From: Collybiopsis luxurians FD-317 M1
Lineage: Eukaryota > Basidiomycota > Agaricomycetes > Agaricales > Omphalotaceae
Direction: 5' to 3'
Assembly (NCBI GenBank): GCA_000827265.1
Contig: KN834773.1
Coordinates: forward strand, 226,607-272,696
DNA length: 46,090 bases
Shown piece by piece: positions 20,196 through 31,313 of the stretch (position 1 is its first letter; every line of letters starts with the position of its first letter). The notes under the pieces were generated by a model. That model did no database searches, was not told the DNA's origin, and saw only the letters and a list, made by a program, of their open reading frames with translations. Made by a program: the position numbers and the translations under genes.

Positions 20196-23100
20196 TTAGT
20201 GTACACCCATGGTATTGCAGAAATGAGTGAACTGAACACAGGAAAGGGATTTTGTCATGCAATTAGCAACCATGTGTTCAGTTGCTATATAGATGACTTG
20301 AATTTCTTCTTGTTCAATGGTTTGGTGGAAAAAATGGAAGTGAATATTGATATGCTTTGTCTGCATGTGGAATGTCATGTCAGAAGCAAGGTGGATAGCA
20401 CTCTGGTTGTCACAATAAAGGACAATTGAGGAATGAATGGAAATGAGATTGAGTTCTCTGATGAACTTGCAGCACCAAATGATGTCCTTGGCTGCATGAG
20501 TGAGAGCACCATATTTGGATTCAGTAGTAGAGACTGTAATGATGCTCTGCTTCTTTGAGCTCCATGAAACAATGCCAACACTGAAGAAGATGGTGTATCC
20601 ACTAATTGACTTGCAGTCCAGATCAGAAGTGAAGCTGGCATCCAAATAGGCTTTAAAGGTAAGTTTTTCACCACCTAACTCTAATCCTTTGTCAATAGTT
20701 CCAAGGATATAATGAACAATGTGCTTGAGAGCCTTGAGGTGTGTAGAGTGAGGTGAGGCCATATAATGTGAGAGAACCAATACAGAGTAGGTGATATTGG
20801 GGTGAGAACTGTCAGATAGGTATATGAGAGAGCCGATACCCATTGTATACAAGGCAGCATCTTCCAATGACAACAATCTGGGAGATACAGCAGCTAAGTT
20901 AGGTGTCAAGTCAATGCCCAGTTCCAATGGTGTGGCAACTGGGTTTGCATTGCTGAGACCCATCCTGTCAACTATAGTTTGACTGTATGCCTTTTGAGCC
21001 AGGGTGATGGTTTGCTTCTTGTAATTTTGCGCAACAGTCATTCCAAGCAACCAACTGATGCTCCCAAGCTCAGTTATATTTACCCTTCCTTGATACTTGA
21101 CCACAAATCCCTTTGAATATCCAGGAGGTGGACACTGGCAAGTTGAATGTGCAGGTTTGGGCTGTGTTGGTTCAGGCTGAATAGGAGTATTGGAAGGGTT
21201 AGTAGGTGCTTGAGGTGAGCTATCATTGTTAGTGTCAATGTTGGGGCTGGAAGATTTATCTTTATGCTCCCCCTTAGACCTGGAAGAGGTGACAATGATA
21301 TTGCTAGGGTCATGCCTATCATTGTGTTCAACACTGACAATGTGCCGGTCAGACCAGTACATGTGAATGCCCTTGGACTCCTCATCATATCCAACAAATT
21401 TTCCTTCCCTACCATGTAAGTTGAGTTTGTCTGAACTTCAGTCCCAAATAGTGACTGTTGATCCCCAGGCCATGAGATCCTTGAGCGAAGGCTTTGAGTC
21501 AGTTATAAATCCAAAAGCTGACATGGTACCATTGGAAGATAGTACCCTGTTCCAAAGCCAAATGCTATGGTTAATTGCTTCTGGCCATAAAAATTTGGGC
21601 AATCCAGAACCAGTCAGGAGTGCCCTTGCATCAGATAAGCAAATTCCAATGATGTGTTCCACTAGACTGTTTGACTGTGACAAGTTGTGTAAGTTGAGGT
21701 AATGAATTGTACCAGCTTGAGATAGGTGAGTGCAAAATTCTTCACTCATGAACTTGCCACCTCAATCTGATCCAAAGATCTTTATTGTAGAAATACCCTG
21801 ATGATTTTTTGCAAAGGCCTCAAAAGCCTTGTAATTTTCAAAGGCTTCTGACTTTGCCTTTAGGAAATAGGGGCAAATCTTGTGGGAGGCAAGATCAATT
21901 ACTGGCTGGAAGTATAGGCTTCAAGAGAGGCTTTGGATACTGGCAGGTCCCCATAGGTCAGATATGACTTTGTCACCATAGTTCTTATACTTTGTCTGAC
22001 TCTCTTTAGGAAAGGGTCAATGGACTGCTTTAGCCTTTGGGCAAACACTGCAAATGGTTTTATGTCAACAATGTCAACATCTGGGAGATCTTCAGCAAGA
22101 CAATTTTTGAGGATAGTGATACAGGTGTCAAAGTTAACATGTTCCAGAAGATAATGGAACTCTAGCAAGGTGAGTTTCTTCCTTGATGTAATACTGATGA
22201 CCTGAACAGGATCCTCTTCAATGCAATAGAGACCTCAGATGTTGGAGACATGAGTGATGACTGTAGATGCAGGCTTTGGTGAGCAAATTGTGTAGATTCT
22301 GCCACTAATCTCAAGTGAATATTCAGCTTGGTCAAGTTGCAATACAGAAATGAGGGTATAGGACATTGTCAGTGCATACAGGACATCCTTTAAATGAATC
22401 ACCATAGGTCTTTAATTCTCTCCCATAGGGAAATTTACATCCATTTTTCCCTTTCCAACAATCATGAATTCACAGTTGTCTGCAGTGCAAGCAGGCTCTG
22501 GGCTTGTTTCAATGAAGTCAGTTAAGGATTGGTGATCAGGAGTAAAGTGACTGCTCACTCCCATATTGATGATTTTGACATAGGTAGGTCCTTGAATACT
22601 TGCATATAAAGCAGTGGGATAATCAAGGTTGGCACAGGTGTTGAGCGTGAGGAAGGAATAGTTGTCAATACCAAAGTCATTTACTTGGTGCAACTCATTG
22701 ACAATAGCAGAGAATGCATAGTTTTCCGCTGGGGCCTCTTCTGCAACATTTGCAACTTTAGGTTTGTTTTGGTGCCTGACCCTCATGTCTGCCTCCTTTG
22801 CCATAGCACATCTCAGCTATATGTCCCCTTTTGTCACAGTTCGAGCAGTGAAGACTCAACTTGTTGACTTGGGGGCTACCACCTTTAAATGAAGAGGGAC
22901 TCTTTGATCTCTTTGAGATTTGCATACCAGTGTGATTCTTTCCACTAGCTATCATTGCTGCATTCTGAATAGCTTTGCTAGCTTTCTTTCACAATGTGCA
23001 TCCATCATACTCCTCAAGGATAGGAGCAGTAAGAGAGGTGACAGTAACAGTTCCACTGGCAGAAGTAATTCCAGCTGTGACTGCGTAAGCAATGAATTGG

Positions 23101-23664
23101 TAGGATTCAGGAAGGGAGAGCTTGAGGTATGCAATATAGGTCTGATTGGGCAGTGGTTGACCCATAGCAGTGAGAGACTCCTTGATGTTGTCCATCTTGT
23201 TGAGATGAGCATGGAGGTCATTGTCCTCACTGCACTGAGTAGCTTGGAGAGTTGCAAGAAGAGAAGTGTGGGTCAAGTCTCCTTTCTTCTTGAAGAGTTG
23301 ACAGAGTTTGTTCCTGGCATTGCAGGCAGAGGATTCACTCTTAATATTGTTGAGTGCTTTCAGAAAGACACTTGTATATGATGTCTTTAATCTGAGCCTT
23401 GCACTGGTGGTAAGTGTTGATTTGATCTTTGAGCTTCTCCAAGTTAGTATTGTTTAGGGGTACAGCCATACTAGAATTGCTAGTGTACCACTTCCCATTG
23501 CACTTTACCAGTTTGGTAGGTTTAGTTACTTGTCCAACAATGTGTTGTCAAAGTTCAGATTTGCTAATGATATTGGTGTAGACCTTCTCCTTCCAACTAT
23601 GCCAGTTGGAGCCGTCATCAATGAGTTTAGGGAGGACATCAAATTTGTAAGAGTTTTCAGTCAT
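20196..23664 (-). pseudogene. copia gag-pol, broken, RT core absent
   Basis: Gag starts at 23664 (MTENSYKFDVLPK) and is interrupted by stops. A zinc knuckle CSNCDKRGHIAEMC lies in 22758-22955. The protease site that is normally DSGAS reads NMGVS, so the catalytic Asp is lost. The integrase zinc region (HVNFDTC) is at 21899-22168 and the catalytic part (SGLPKFLWPEA) at 21438-21749. The 388-codon frame 20196-21362 begins in the integrase tail (MYWSDRHIVSVEHNDRH). After a Pro-rich linker it jumps to the end of RT (ITELGSISWLLGMTV), then RNase H with TESKYGALTHAAKDI, LYCDNQSAIHLA and QTKHI. The palm with the YVDD box is missing. Confidence 0.85.
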
Positions 23665-23674
23665 TGTTATAGCA

Positions 23675-23686
23675 GGGCCCATAACC
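23675..23686 (-). promoter_or_regulatory. Primer-binding site matching half of initiator tRNA-Met
   Basis: Directly after the 5' LTR the minus strand reads GGTTATGGGCCC, then TGC. This is complementary to the anticodon stem-loop of eukaryotic initiator tRNA-Met (GGGCCCATAACC), as in Drosophila copia, which is primed by a cleaved half-tRNA. The offset from the LTR is zero. Confidence 0.75.
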
Positions 23687-24046
23687 TGTTGAGCACAGGA
23701 TTATGGTAGGACTTAGGGAGCACATTGATGAGCTAGAATAGTAAAGATGTTATATAAACAAAGGTATACAGCAATAATGAATGTAGATACCTAGAATAGT
23801 AAAGATGTTAAATACTAGGTCAGTTAGTAATGTGCCCGGTATATGCTACATATAAGTATGAACTCACAATGAAGGTGACAGCCTCATATAGGTAGGATAG
23901 ATAAGGAATGTAGTGGTAAAGAGAAGAGAAGGAAAAAGGGAATCCAACTTGTAACTAGAGATCGGAAACATATTACTAATCCAGTACTATAAATGGGAAA
24001 TACATAGAAAGTCTGTTAGGGGTGTAGAACAGCATCCACCTTAACA
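23687..24046 (-). repeat. 5' LTR of the copia element, 360 bp
   Basis: It is the same as the 3' LTR but with an extra 57 bp, because CTAGAATAGTAAAGATGTTA occurs twice (near 23731 and 23792) with unique sequence between. The outer end reads CCTTAACA. Confidence 0.9.
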
Positions 24047-24867
24047 TATATATACCCTACACTACTATGAAAGCCAGCTTGTACATAGAGTAGGGGAGTC
24101 CTTCTTGAATTGACACTTTAATCTTGTCATTTGTCTGGCCAACTCAGTTAGTTAGATTTCCACAAAGCTAACCTTTTCTTTCCCTTTGTGCACTTGTAAT
24201 GCATAACTCCATTGCAGATACATTACAAATCCCTTTCTTACAAAAGCAAACAAATTGAAAACTCAATTGAAATCCTGGCATTGCCTGACCCCCACTAGGC
24301 TTCTTGCAGATGAGATATACAACTGACACCACATCCTATTAATTGTCAGTGTATATCATAATCTTTTTTGAGGCTAGACTGGCATGGACACTCATGTGTG
24401 CCACATTTAACACTTTGCCTTTCTCTAGCCACACATTGTCCGACTTGAGAATTTTGTAAGACATTACATTTCCATCACTGCAAAAAAAATCCAGTGACAT
24501 CTCCACTTCTCTGTTGAGGTAGCATTGAAAGCAGCTTTACAGTTAGAGACCCGGGCCCACCTGGTAAGCCTCTCAAACTCCTTAGATCATGGTTCATTAT
24601 CTATATTGCTCATTAAGGTATGATAGTTGCAAGTTGAAAAGTATCTATTCTGTATAAGTAACAAAAGTCACGACTGGGAGTGACCCCATAAGATAGTATG
24701 ATTACGAAAACTTGGCGTTTAATAACTGTACAGTAGTCAAGACCGGAAGTAGCTTTAAGGTAGCCTATAGGCCGCCAGGGAGCGGGAGGCATAAGGAAAG
24801 AGCATCTCTATAGCCTTCTCATCGATTGTGATATCCTAGATGGTGTTAAGTACCTTTTTAAAACTCT
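24047..24867. other. Decayed sequence, no gene recognised
   Basis: The minus strand of about 24300-24580 has short open pieces (WLEKGKVLNVAHMS, then YTDN) broken by stops. They may be the remains of an element-encoded protein. Nothing here can be named. Confidence 0.25.
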
Positions 24868-25482
24868 TTAACATCTAGCAAAACTTACACACACAATCTG
24901 GACAATCTGGTTCAGCTGTTTAGAAAGCTGTTTTGCTTCGGCATTCAGATCTGCTTTGTCTTTCACATTGCTGGGGTTGTCGTCAAGACCTTTCAAAAGT
25001 TTGAGAACACTGTCTAACGCTCTGGGTACAAACAGAGTCCCAGGCTTAATGAGCACGAACAACACTGGGAGAACTAGCAAGAGGCAAGAATATAACTCAC
25101 TGTTGAAGTTCATCTTTGTCAAAGTTCACTCGAAGAACTATGTCATGAAATGAAGCGCTCCCAGACTCAAGATCTGCCGCCAAACAGAAATGTGCAATTA
25201 CGGCAGCACAAATGGGCAAGGTTGCAAGATCATGGTACCGGACATAATCTTCATTGACTCTCCAGGGCATACCCGCCTCACAAAGACGTCGACTCTGTAC
25301 CGCAAGAGGTCAGTATGGTTCAGCAAAGTAAAGCAAAAGTTAACCTCATTCAGTTCCAAACACTGAGCTCCTATGTCAGCCTTTTTGTCACCAAGTCGAG
25401 AACAGGTCTTCAAGAAATTCTGGGTATTTTCGTAGTTACTTTGTTCGTCCCTCGCTGGCATATCGGCACCTAACGAAGACAC
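24868..25482 (-). CDS. Small three-exon gene, unknown helical protein
   Basis: Exons on the minus strand are 25482-25345, 25294-25101 and 25021-24868. Introns are 50 and 79 nt with GT..AG ends, and phases fit, giving 161 residues. The protein begins MSSLGADMPARDEQSNYEN. Its middle contains a mildly hydrophobic stretch (LPICAAVIAHFCLAADL), too polar for a confident membrane segment. The C-terminal third looks like an amphipathic helix pair (LDSVLKLLKGLDDN, AKQLSKQLNQIVQIV). I do not recognise the family. The last intron's acceptor was chosen because it is the only nearby AG that keeps the frame open. Further exons downstream are possible. Confidence 0.5.
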
Positions 25483-28400
25483 GGGTTTATGACTGTGCAG
25501 ATTTTTGTGTCGGGAAAAAATCTAAAGCAACAGGGCAGGGATTCTGCTGCTTAAATAGAGCATAATTGGATGACATTTGGATTGAGATAGATGCAGAACA
25601 GAGTCCTAGAATGTATGGTTTGTGGCTGGAGAAAGGCTAAGCGTCACCATCGATTGCAGTTCCGCTATCGGACTATCAGTCACTGATCAGGCAGTCAGTT
25701 TATACTGTACGCATCAACCATCTAGATCCAATAAATATGATGAATTAGTAGGGCTTACAAAATAAAACCCCTGCTTTGTCTGATCGCCATTCAGGAAGAT
25801 AGACTCCCGGATTTCAAAATAACCAGCGGTACTTAGTGAGATGATATCGCGTCGCTTGAAGTTGCACTGGATTGTATTTCATAAACATCACGGAGAATTA
25901 ACCTTTCCCTCCAGTGATTCATTCTTCAATCAGGGCTTGTACATCTGCTCCTCGGGACAGGATTATAAAAATGTTACAAATGAACTAAATATACGATGTG
26001 TTATTTATCAACGCGCAAAAAAGCACAAACGTTTTGCGCTGAGGTTTTTTCAGCCATAGTTAGCACCGTTCCAAAATTATAGATTACTCAGTAACCGGTA
26101 TGTTTTGTCTACTACACCCCAGCATATAGATTGTTACTATCTATTTCCTTCAGGTTGTTGAAGAATTCCATATGAATCACGCGAAGATTGTCACCAATTC
26201 TGTACCGCAGTGGTATCGGTACTGTTGGCGTATTTTATCAAAATTTCATCACTCAAATGAGTGATGCAGTATGTATCCCGAGTGCGCAGACTTCCTGTCT
26301 TCGCAAACTCCATTTGCACTTTATGAGCTGCTTGACTTGAGGCCCTGCCGTTGGTAGTAATGGGCCAACGCTGCCGCGTGGCGGTTGTTCACCTGCACCT
26401 ACCTGCCAACTCAAACGCCGCCATTGCAGTTTGGTTCAATCGAGTTGGAATTTAATTGTGATACAATTACAACTGTACTCTATTGCCCCATTCGATATGT
26501 GTCATCAATATTTTGCTACATTCCATGCACTCTGAGTCGTAGCTACTGGGAAATGACTCATACAAAACCAGTGCTTGACTTTCCAAAACCTTGCCCAAAA
26601 TAAACCCATTGTGCACTGGAGAACTACAATTTTTACCAAAATTTTTGTTCCGTATTTCATTTACTGAATTTACTGCCCCGTATCTCGTTGGATTTTTTAC
26701 TAGGGACTCAGTCAATTGTCTCGGGTGCCAGAAGTGCACCGGTGCCTGTCAAGATGCATAATGATTCATGAAGTAGGCCGGATAATTGCTCTATTAATGC
26801 AGATCCTTAGTACCCCTCGCTATACTGCGCGCAATCTAAGCGACTTTTTGGGTTGTCGAGGATTGTTGAGGCAATCTGTACTGAATTGGCCCACAAATCA
26901 AGCATACTCATACTTGGAGATCTCCGACATCAGTATTACTTATGCAGACAATACTTGCATTATGGTGCCTTAATATAGTGGAGGTACTGGCAAGGTTCTC
27001 GAGGACCTCGGATTATTCCCCAGGACCTGATGCAGATGCCCGGACTGTGGCTCTGACCTTGCCTTGAACCTTAACTTGAACCTTAACTTGTCCGAACTTT
27101 ACAAATGACATAGAAATACAAGCTTCTAATGGCCAGTGCTGTTGTTGCTTCCCTCCAAGCGAGATTTTTAACATCTGGTCAATACTAGCGGTGGGATTTT
27201 GGTGGGACTAGGGAGCATGGTCCAATCATAGGCGAGCTGGGATTTTTAGTAAGTTAGTTGATCTCTGCTTGGCAATTAAGTACCTCCGGCGCAACATTCG
27301 AGTAGTTTTTTCTGCAATTAATCCATACAAACTCCTTGCTATCATATCATTCAACGTCATGTCAGGAGAAGCAAGGAATTCAAATAAGCTATTACAGGAT
27401 TATGATCTAAGTGCCGATGAGAGCGAAAATATTTTTGTTTCGATACTCATGCTTTAGTAAAGTACAATGCCTTCGATATGAAGCCAAAATTAGTATAACA
27501 TATTTATTGTACTTAGTAAGGATGTCCAAATTTTGCTCTGACCTCTGCTGAGCTACAGCGGCGCGTCAGAATATTGGCTCTGACCAGGAAAGGCTGTGCT
27601 ATGGTTTTGTCCGAGCTTAGTGGATAATGATCCTGGTGTTCGGCGAAGCTTAGATCACGCGCATGGCCTTCATCGTGCATCACTGGTCCCTTGAAACTTC
27701 TCATCACCATTCCATACTTTTTTTAATCCTTTTTCTTTTTGCTCTCGACTTTTCTTTCTCACTAACTGAATATCTGCATAATCCCTCCACTATCCTCCAG
27801 TCTTTTCAAGTGTTGTTTGTTTTCTTCTTTACCATATTATCACTAAAACCATCCAAACCATATCCCCCCTATATCTCACCTTTCTGGGATTTATCCCCAA
27901 GCGATAAATAATTGATATACCCCCGAACAAGTGAGATATAGCAGTGATTATGCCTACATACCGGCCCGTCATGCCGGATATAGTTTGGGCGGTTTTGGTG
28001 ATGCATGTTCCTCCTATATTCTAACATCCTTTGGTAGCCTTGATTGTCGGACACAATAATCAGCTCTGCTTTCTTGTCTATGATCTTTGATATTCAAGCC
28101 TGCCCAAAACTAGTTTCCTTTCTTCCTTGACGATTTCCACTATTTTGTTCATGTCAAACCTTGCACTAGAAACACGACCACTAATCTCAATAATGTTCCC
28201 AGTGGTGATTTTTATCCTCTTGTCGGAATTAAGGTCTAAATTTTGAATTCGGCTCTGCGGTTTGTAGCCAGTATATTGCCATCATGCCATTTCCTCTCAC
28301 AGCAGTATCTCTCATATTTTTGGGATGTATGTTTCATGTTCCTCGACTGATCCTTTCTTCATCATAGCCTGCTTATGAATAATGACCATATTCACCGGTC

Positions 28401-28589
28401 GTGCGACATACTGCTTGTACCTGTTTCGTTTTGGTCTAGTTCAAGTGCAGATGACGAAAACTCCGGATTTACAGACTGCAATCCATTCTGTAATAGTGGA
28501 TTTGTTATTTTATACCAGCCTCAGTGTCAGGGCGGGGAATTTTCTCTGGTGATCTGCTCTGCGGAATAAATTCTTTTTTCGCAGTGATA
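25483..28589. other. 3.1-kb gene-poor region
   Basis: No convincing gene. A minus-strand frame of 90 codons (26467-26739) and fragments near 27870-28260 (minus: KRIKITTGNIIEISGRV, then a frame change to ELIIVSDNQGYQRMLEYR) look like pieces of a decayed gene. A 12-bp direct repeat AACCTTAACTTG occurs twice near 27070. Confidence 0.3.
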
Positions 28590-31313
28590 GATACTCTACA
28601 GTGTATATATTGCAATACCAAAAAACGTCTAAAGATACATACCAGGAGGCTTCGACCGACCGTAAGCAAGTGATGTATGGAGTATATGAATGTGCACGAA
28701 CATGAAGATGTGTGTATGTGTATGTGTCATATGCGTATGTGTACAGAAACATGATTATGAACATGAAGGCAGGGACGAGTATGAAAAAGAAAAAGAAAAT
28801 AATGATAATATTGTATAACATTGTATGACAGTTCGCTCGAAAAAAAAGTATGTACATATGCAGTCCACACTTACGTGAGATGGAATGTGTAAGGCGGATA
28901 ACGCAACCAAAGACTTGACACCCTCCACCCTCGACCTGCTCGTCCTTCACCTACCCCGCCATCCTCCCCATCCCCATCCCACCCCAAAAACAACCCCATC
29001 CAACCACTCAACCCCCTCACACGACAACGCACCCCTCCAAGCTATCCCAAGCTCCTCGATATCATGCACCCGAATCAGCATATCGAGCGTAGGCGAGTCG
29101 GTATTCGAATCGCACAGTAAAGCAGTTGTACTTGTACTTGTACCCGTATCCGTGCCCGTGTCCGTACTCGCGTTTGTATCCATATTCGCGTCAACGACCC
29201 CGCTCAAGAGTCCAAAAACAAGAACGACCAAAGCCATCGCGTCGACGGTACATTCTTTTCGGGGGACCGTGATTAATAGTCGTTTGGTATTGTTTTCGTT
29301 TTCGTTTTCGTTCTCGTTCTCGCTTTTGTTCGATTTTATCGTTCGAGTTTGGAGATTCGGATTCGGGTTCAGGTTCGGATATGGAGACGAAGACGACAAT
29401 GGGAACGGTGACAAGAGCGAGGAAAAAAGCGATACGGATGCAGACAAGCACCTCGATAACGATGCTGTGGATGGGGTGAATACAGCTATCGTTGTCCGGG
29501 TCTCGGAAGAACGAGACCCAGATTCGGAGTGGGAGTGGGAGATGTGATTCTGCGCAGTAAAGGAAGGAGGTACGCAGGTATGCTCCGCTATGTTGTGAGA
29601 ATCAGATTGTGACTGTGGCTGAGAAACTAGCCTCGACAGGAACTTCCTCGCAATGGCCATTTGCGACACAGATAAATGGGGCACTCCGGCTTCTCTAGGT
29701 TGGAGGAGTGTCTGTTGGGGAACGGATAGTTTGAGTACTGAACTCTGATTAGAGTTGGATTCCGAATCAAGGTCCGTCAAACCTGGACCTGTGGCGTTTG
29801 CCTGCAGCTGCTTACGCTCCTACTCCTGCTTCTGATTACCTTCCTTCTCCTTCTCCTTCTCCTTCTCCGCACCTTGCCTCCATCCCCACTCTGGGCTGTC
29901 GCCGGAACCGTTATCTCGCGCCACCGATGCCGAGAAAGAATAACGTTTATCACACCCTCGGCACTCAAAACCTCTTCCACAAATGACTTGACCTCATCGT
30001 CTTCGCCCTCGTCTTCCGCGTCCGTGTCCGTGTCTACACCACTCTCTCCATCCAGATCCTGTTCCCTCCCGTTCCCGTTCCCCTTCTTATCCCAGTCCCA
30101 AAAAGCAACCCACCCCCCAGACCCTTTCACAACCTCCTGCAAACACCTCTTCTTCACCCACGTTTCCTTCACGTGAAGTTTCCCTCTATCCGGTCCTCGG
30201 GGGAGGTCCGATTTCTTACCAACACGCCGTCGAGGAACATTGGTTACGTGCGGTTGGATGTGGCCTTTGGTGAACACCGGAACAGGTGTGGGTGTGGGTG
30301 CAGGTGCGGGTGCAGGGGTAGGAGCGGATGTAGATTGGATGAGAGTAGTATAGGCATGAGGATTTAGTCCCGCGAGTGAAGGTGAGGGTTCGGTATCGAT
30401 GTGAGGGTGAGGAGGAGGATGAGCTGGGTGGTGATCCAGCGGCGTTGGTACGAATCGATGTCGATGACATCGATGATATAGACTTTGGCGGAGAAGCTAA
30501 TGGGTGCAACTGTTCGTCGGGGTTTACGACGAGGGAGATTACTGACGTGAGGTTGGATGGGACCTTTTCCAGTCCCTTGGAACATGTTCGTATGAAGAGG
30601 AAGGGGATATTGCTGGAGACGAGGTATGGGAGCAGGAGACTTTGATTGCGATGACGGTGGTGGTGGTAGTTTAAAAGGGCGAGGAACAAAAGAATGAAAA
30701 GTGGCTGATTTGTGGCCAGAAAATGGAGTGAAGACGAAGGTGGAAGATCTAGAGGTGACAGAAAGGGAATCGCTGCCGAATTCGTGGTCCGAAGTTGGCA
30801 TTGGTCTATGACTCCAATATGTTCCATACACTAGAGATAAGAAAACTTGACGAAATGGAAAATAATCAGAAGGTATCACAGGAGGATAGAGCTAGACTTA
30901 CAGTGGGATGAAAGTAAGGAGATTGCTAACTGGAGCCTACGGCTCGATGCCTACTTCTTTGATGCCTTGTACATGTCGTTTTGGACGAAAGATGCGCATT
31001 GGTCCGTCCGTCGGTCTCAGACTCCGTTCGGGTCTTTGCTGCGGTTCGCGGACTCGAGCGTAGGGAAATATGCAGGCGCGTATAGGGATGATGATACGCT
31101 ACTGTTGAGTGAGAGGAGCTATGGAGACCGACCAAGGAAGAGAAATTTGGGTATCTCCGGCGGTGGTTGTATAAGGAGGTTCAGTTGATATAGTCAGATT
31201 TGTCCGTTTACGTTCGTAGCGAGAGCCATGTGTCGAAAACCGAGTGTTGGACATTAAAATTGAGGAAAAAAATAAAATATGATTGAATGGGTTATGTCGT
31301 GAATCACTCAATG
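28590..31313 (-). repeat. R3, the most complete copy of repeat R
   Basis: It is collinear with R1 and R2 over its whole length, from GATACTCTA near 28590 to AATGCGG at 31313. It also includes a little of the spacer that in R2 lies 3' of gene C, so it was copied from an array unit. It is about 18 kb from R2, outside the tandem array. Confidence 0.7.
28947..31251 (-). pseudogene. Minus-strand gene remnant of repeat R, unidentified
   Basis: Pieces in order on the minus strand: a likely N-terminus MSNTRFSTHGSRYERKRTN at 31251; a 171-codon frame 30879-30364 (TPFSGHKSATFHS, QPHVSN); a 166-codon frame 30277-29777 with FWDWDKKGNGN, a Glu/Asp run, SFVEEVLSAEGVINVILS and nine Arg; and a 277-codon frame 29780-28947 with a hydrophobic stretch AMALVVLVFGLLSGVV followed by Asn/Asp-Thr repeats and STTALLCDS. 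These motifs recur in the same order in R1 and/or R2, so they probably come from one ancestral protein. Introns cannot be set. The plus strand also has a 220-codon frame (28885-29547), judged a shadow. Function unknown. Confidence 0.4.

Larger units (their letters stand above)
19875..24046 (-). mobile_element. Ty1/copia LTR retrotransposon, 4172 bp, defective
   Basis: Two similar LTRs enclose a minus-strand gag-pol. Flanks TACAT (19870-19874) and TATAT (24047-24051) are a 5-bp target duplication with one mismatch. Domain order on the minus strand is gag, CCHC zinc knuckle, protease remnant, integrase, RNase H, which is the copia order. The reverse transcriptase core is deleted and several stops and frame changes are present, so it cannot move by itself. 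Confidence 0.9.

Noticed and set aside
23672..23700. Possible tRNA-Met fragment
   Set aside because: Only the anticodon-loop complement is present and it sits directly at an LTR, so it is a primer-binding site, not a tRNA gene.
28885..29547. 220-codon plus-strand frame in R3
   Set aside because: It overlaps the minus-strand frame that carries motifs shared with R1 and R2; its content (Val-Pro-Val-Ser repeats, Phe-Ser runs) is the complement of the hexanucleotide-like repeats.
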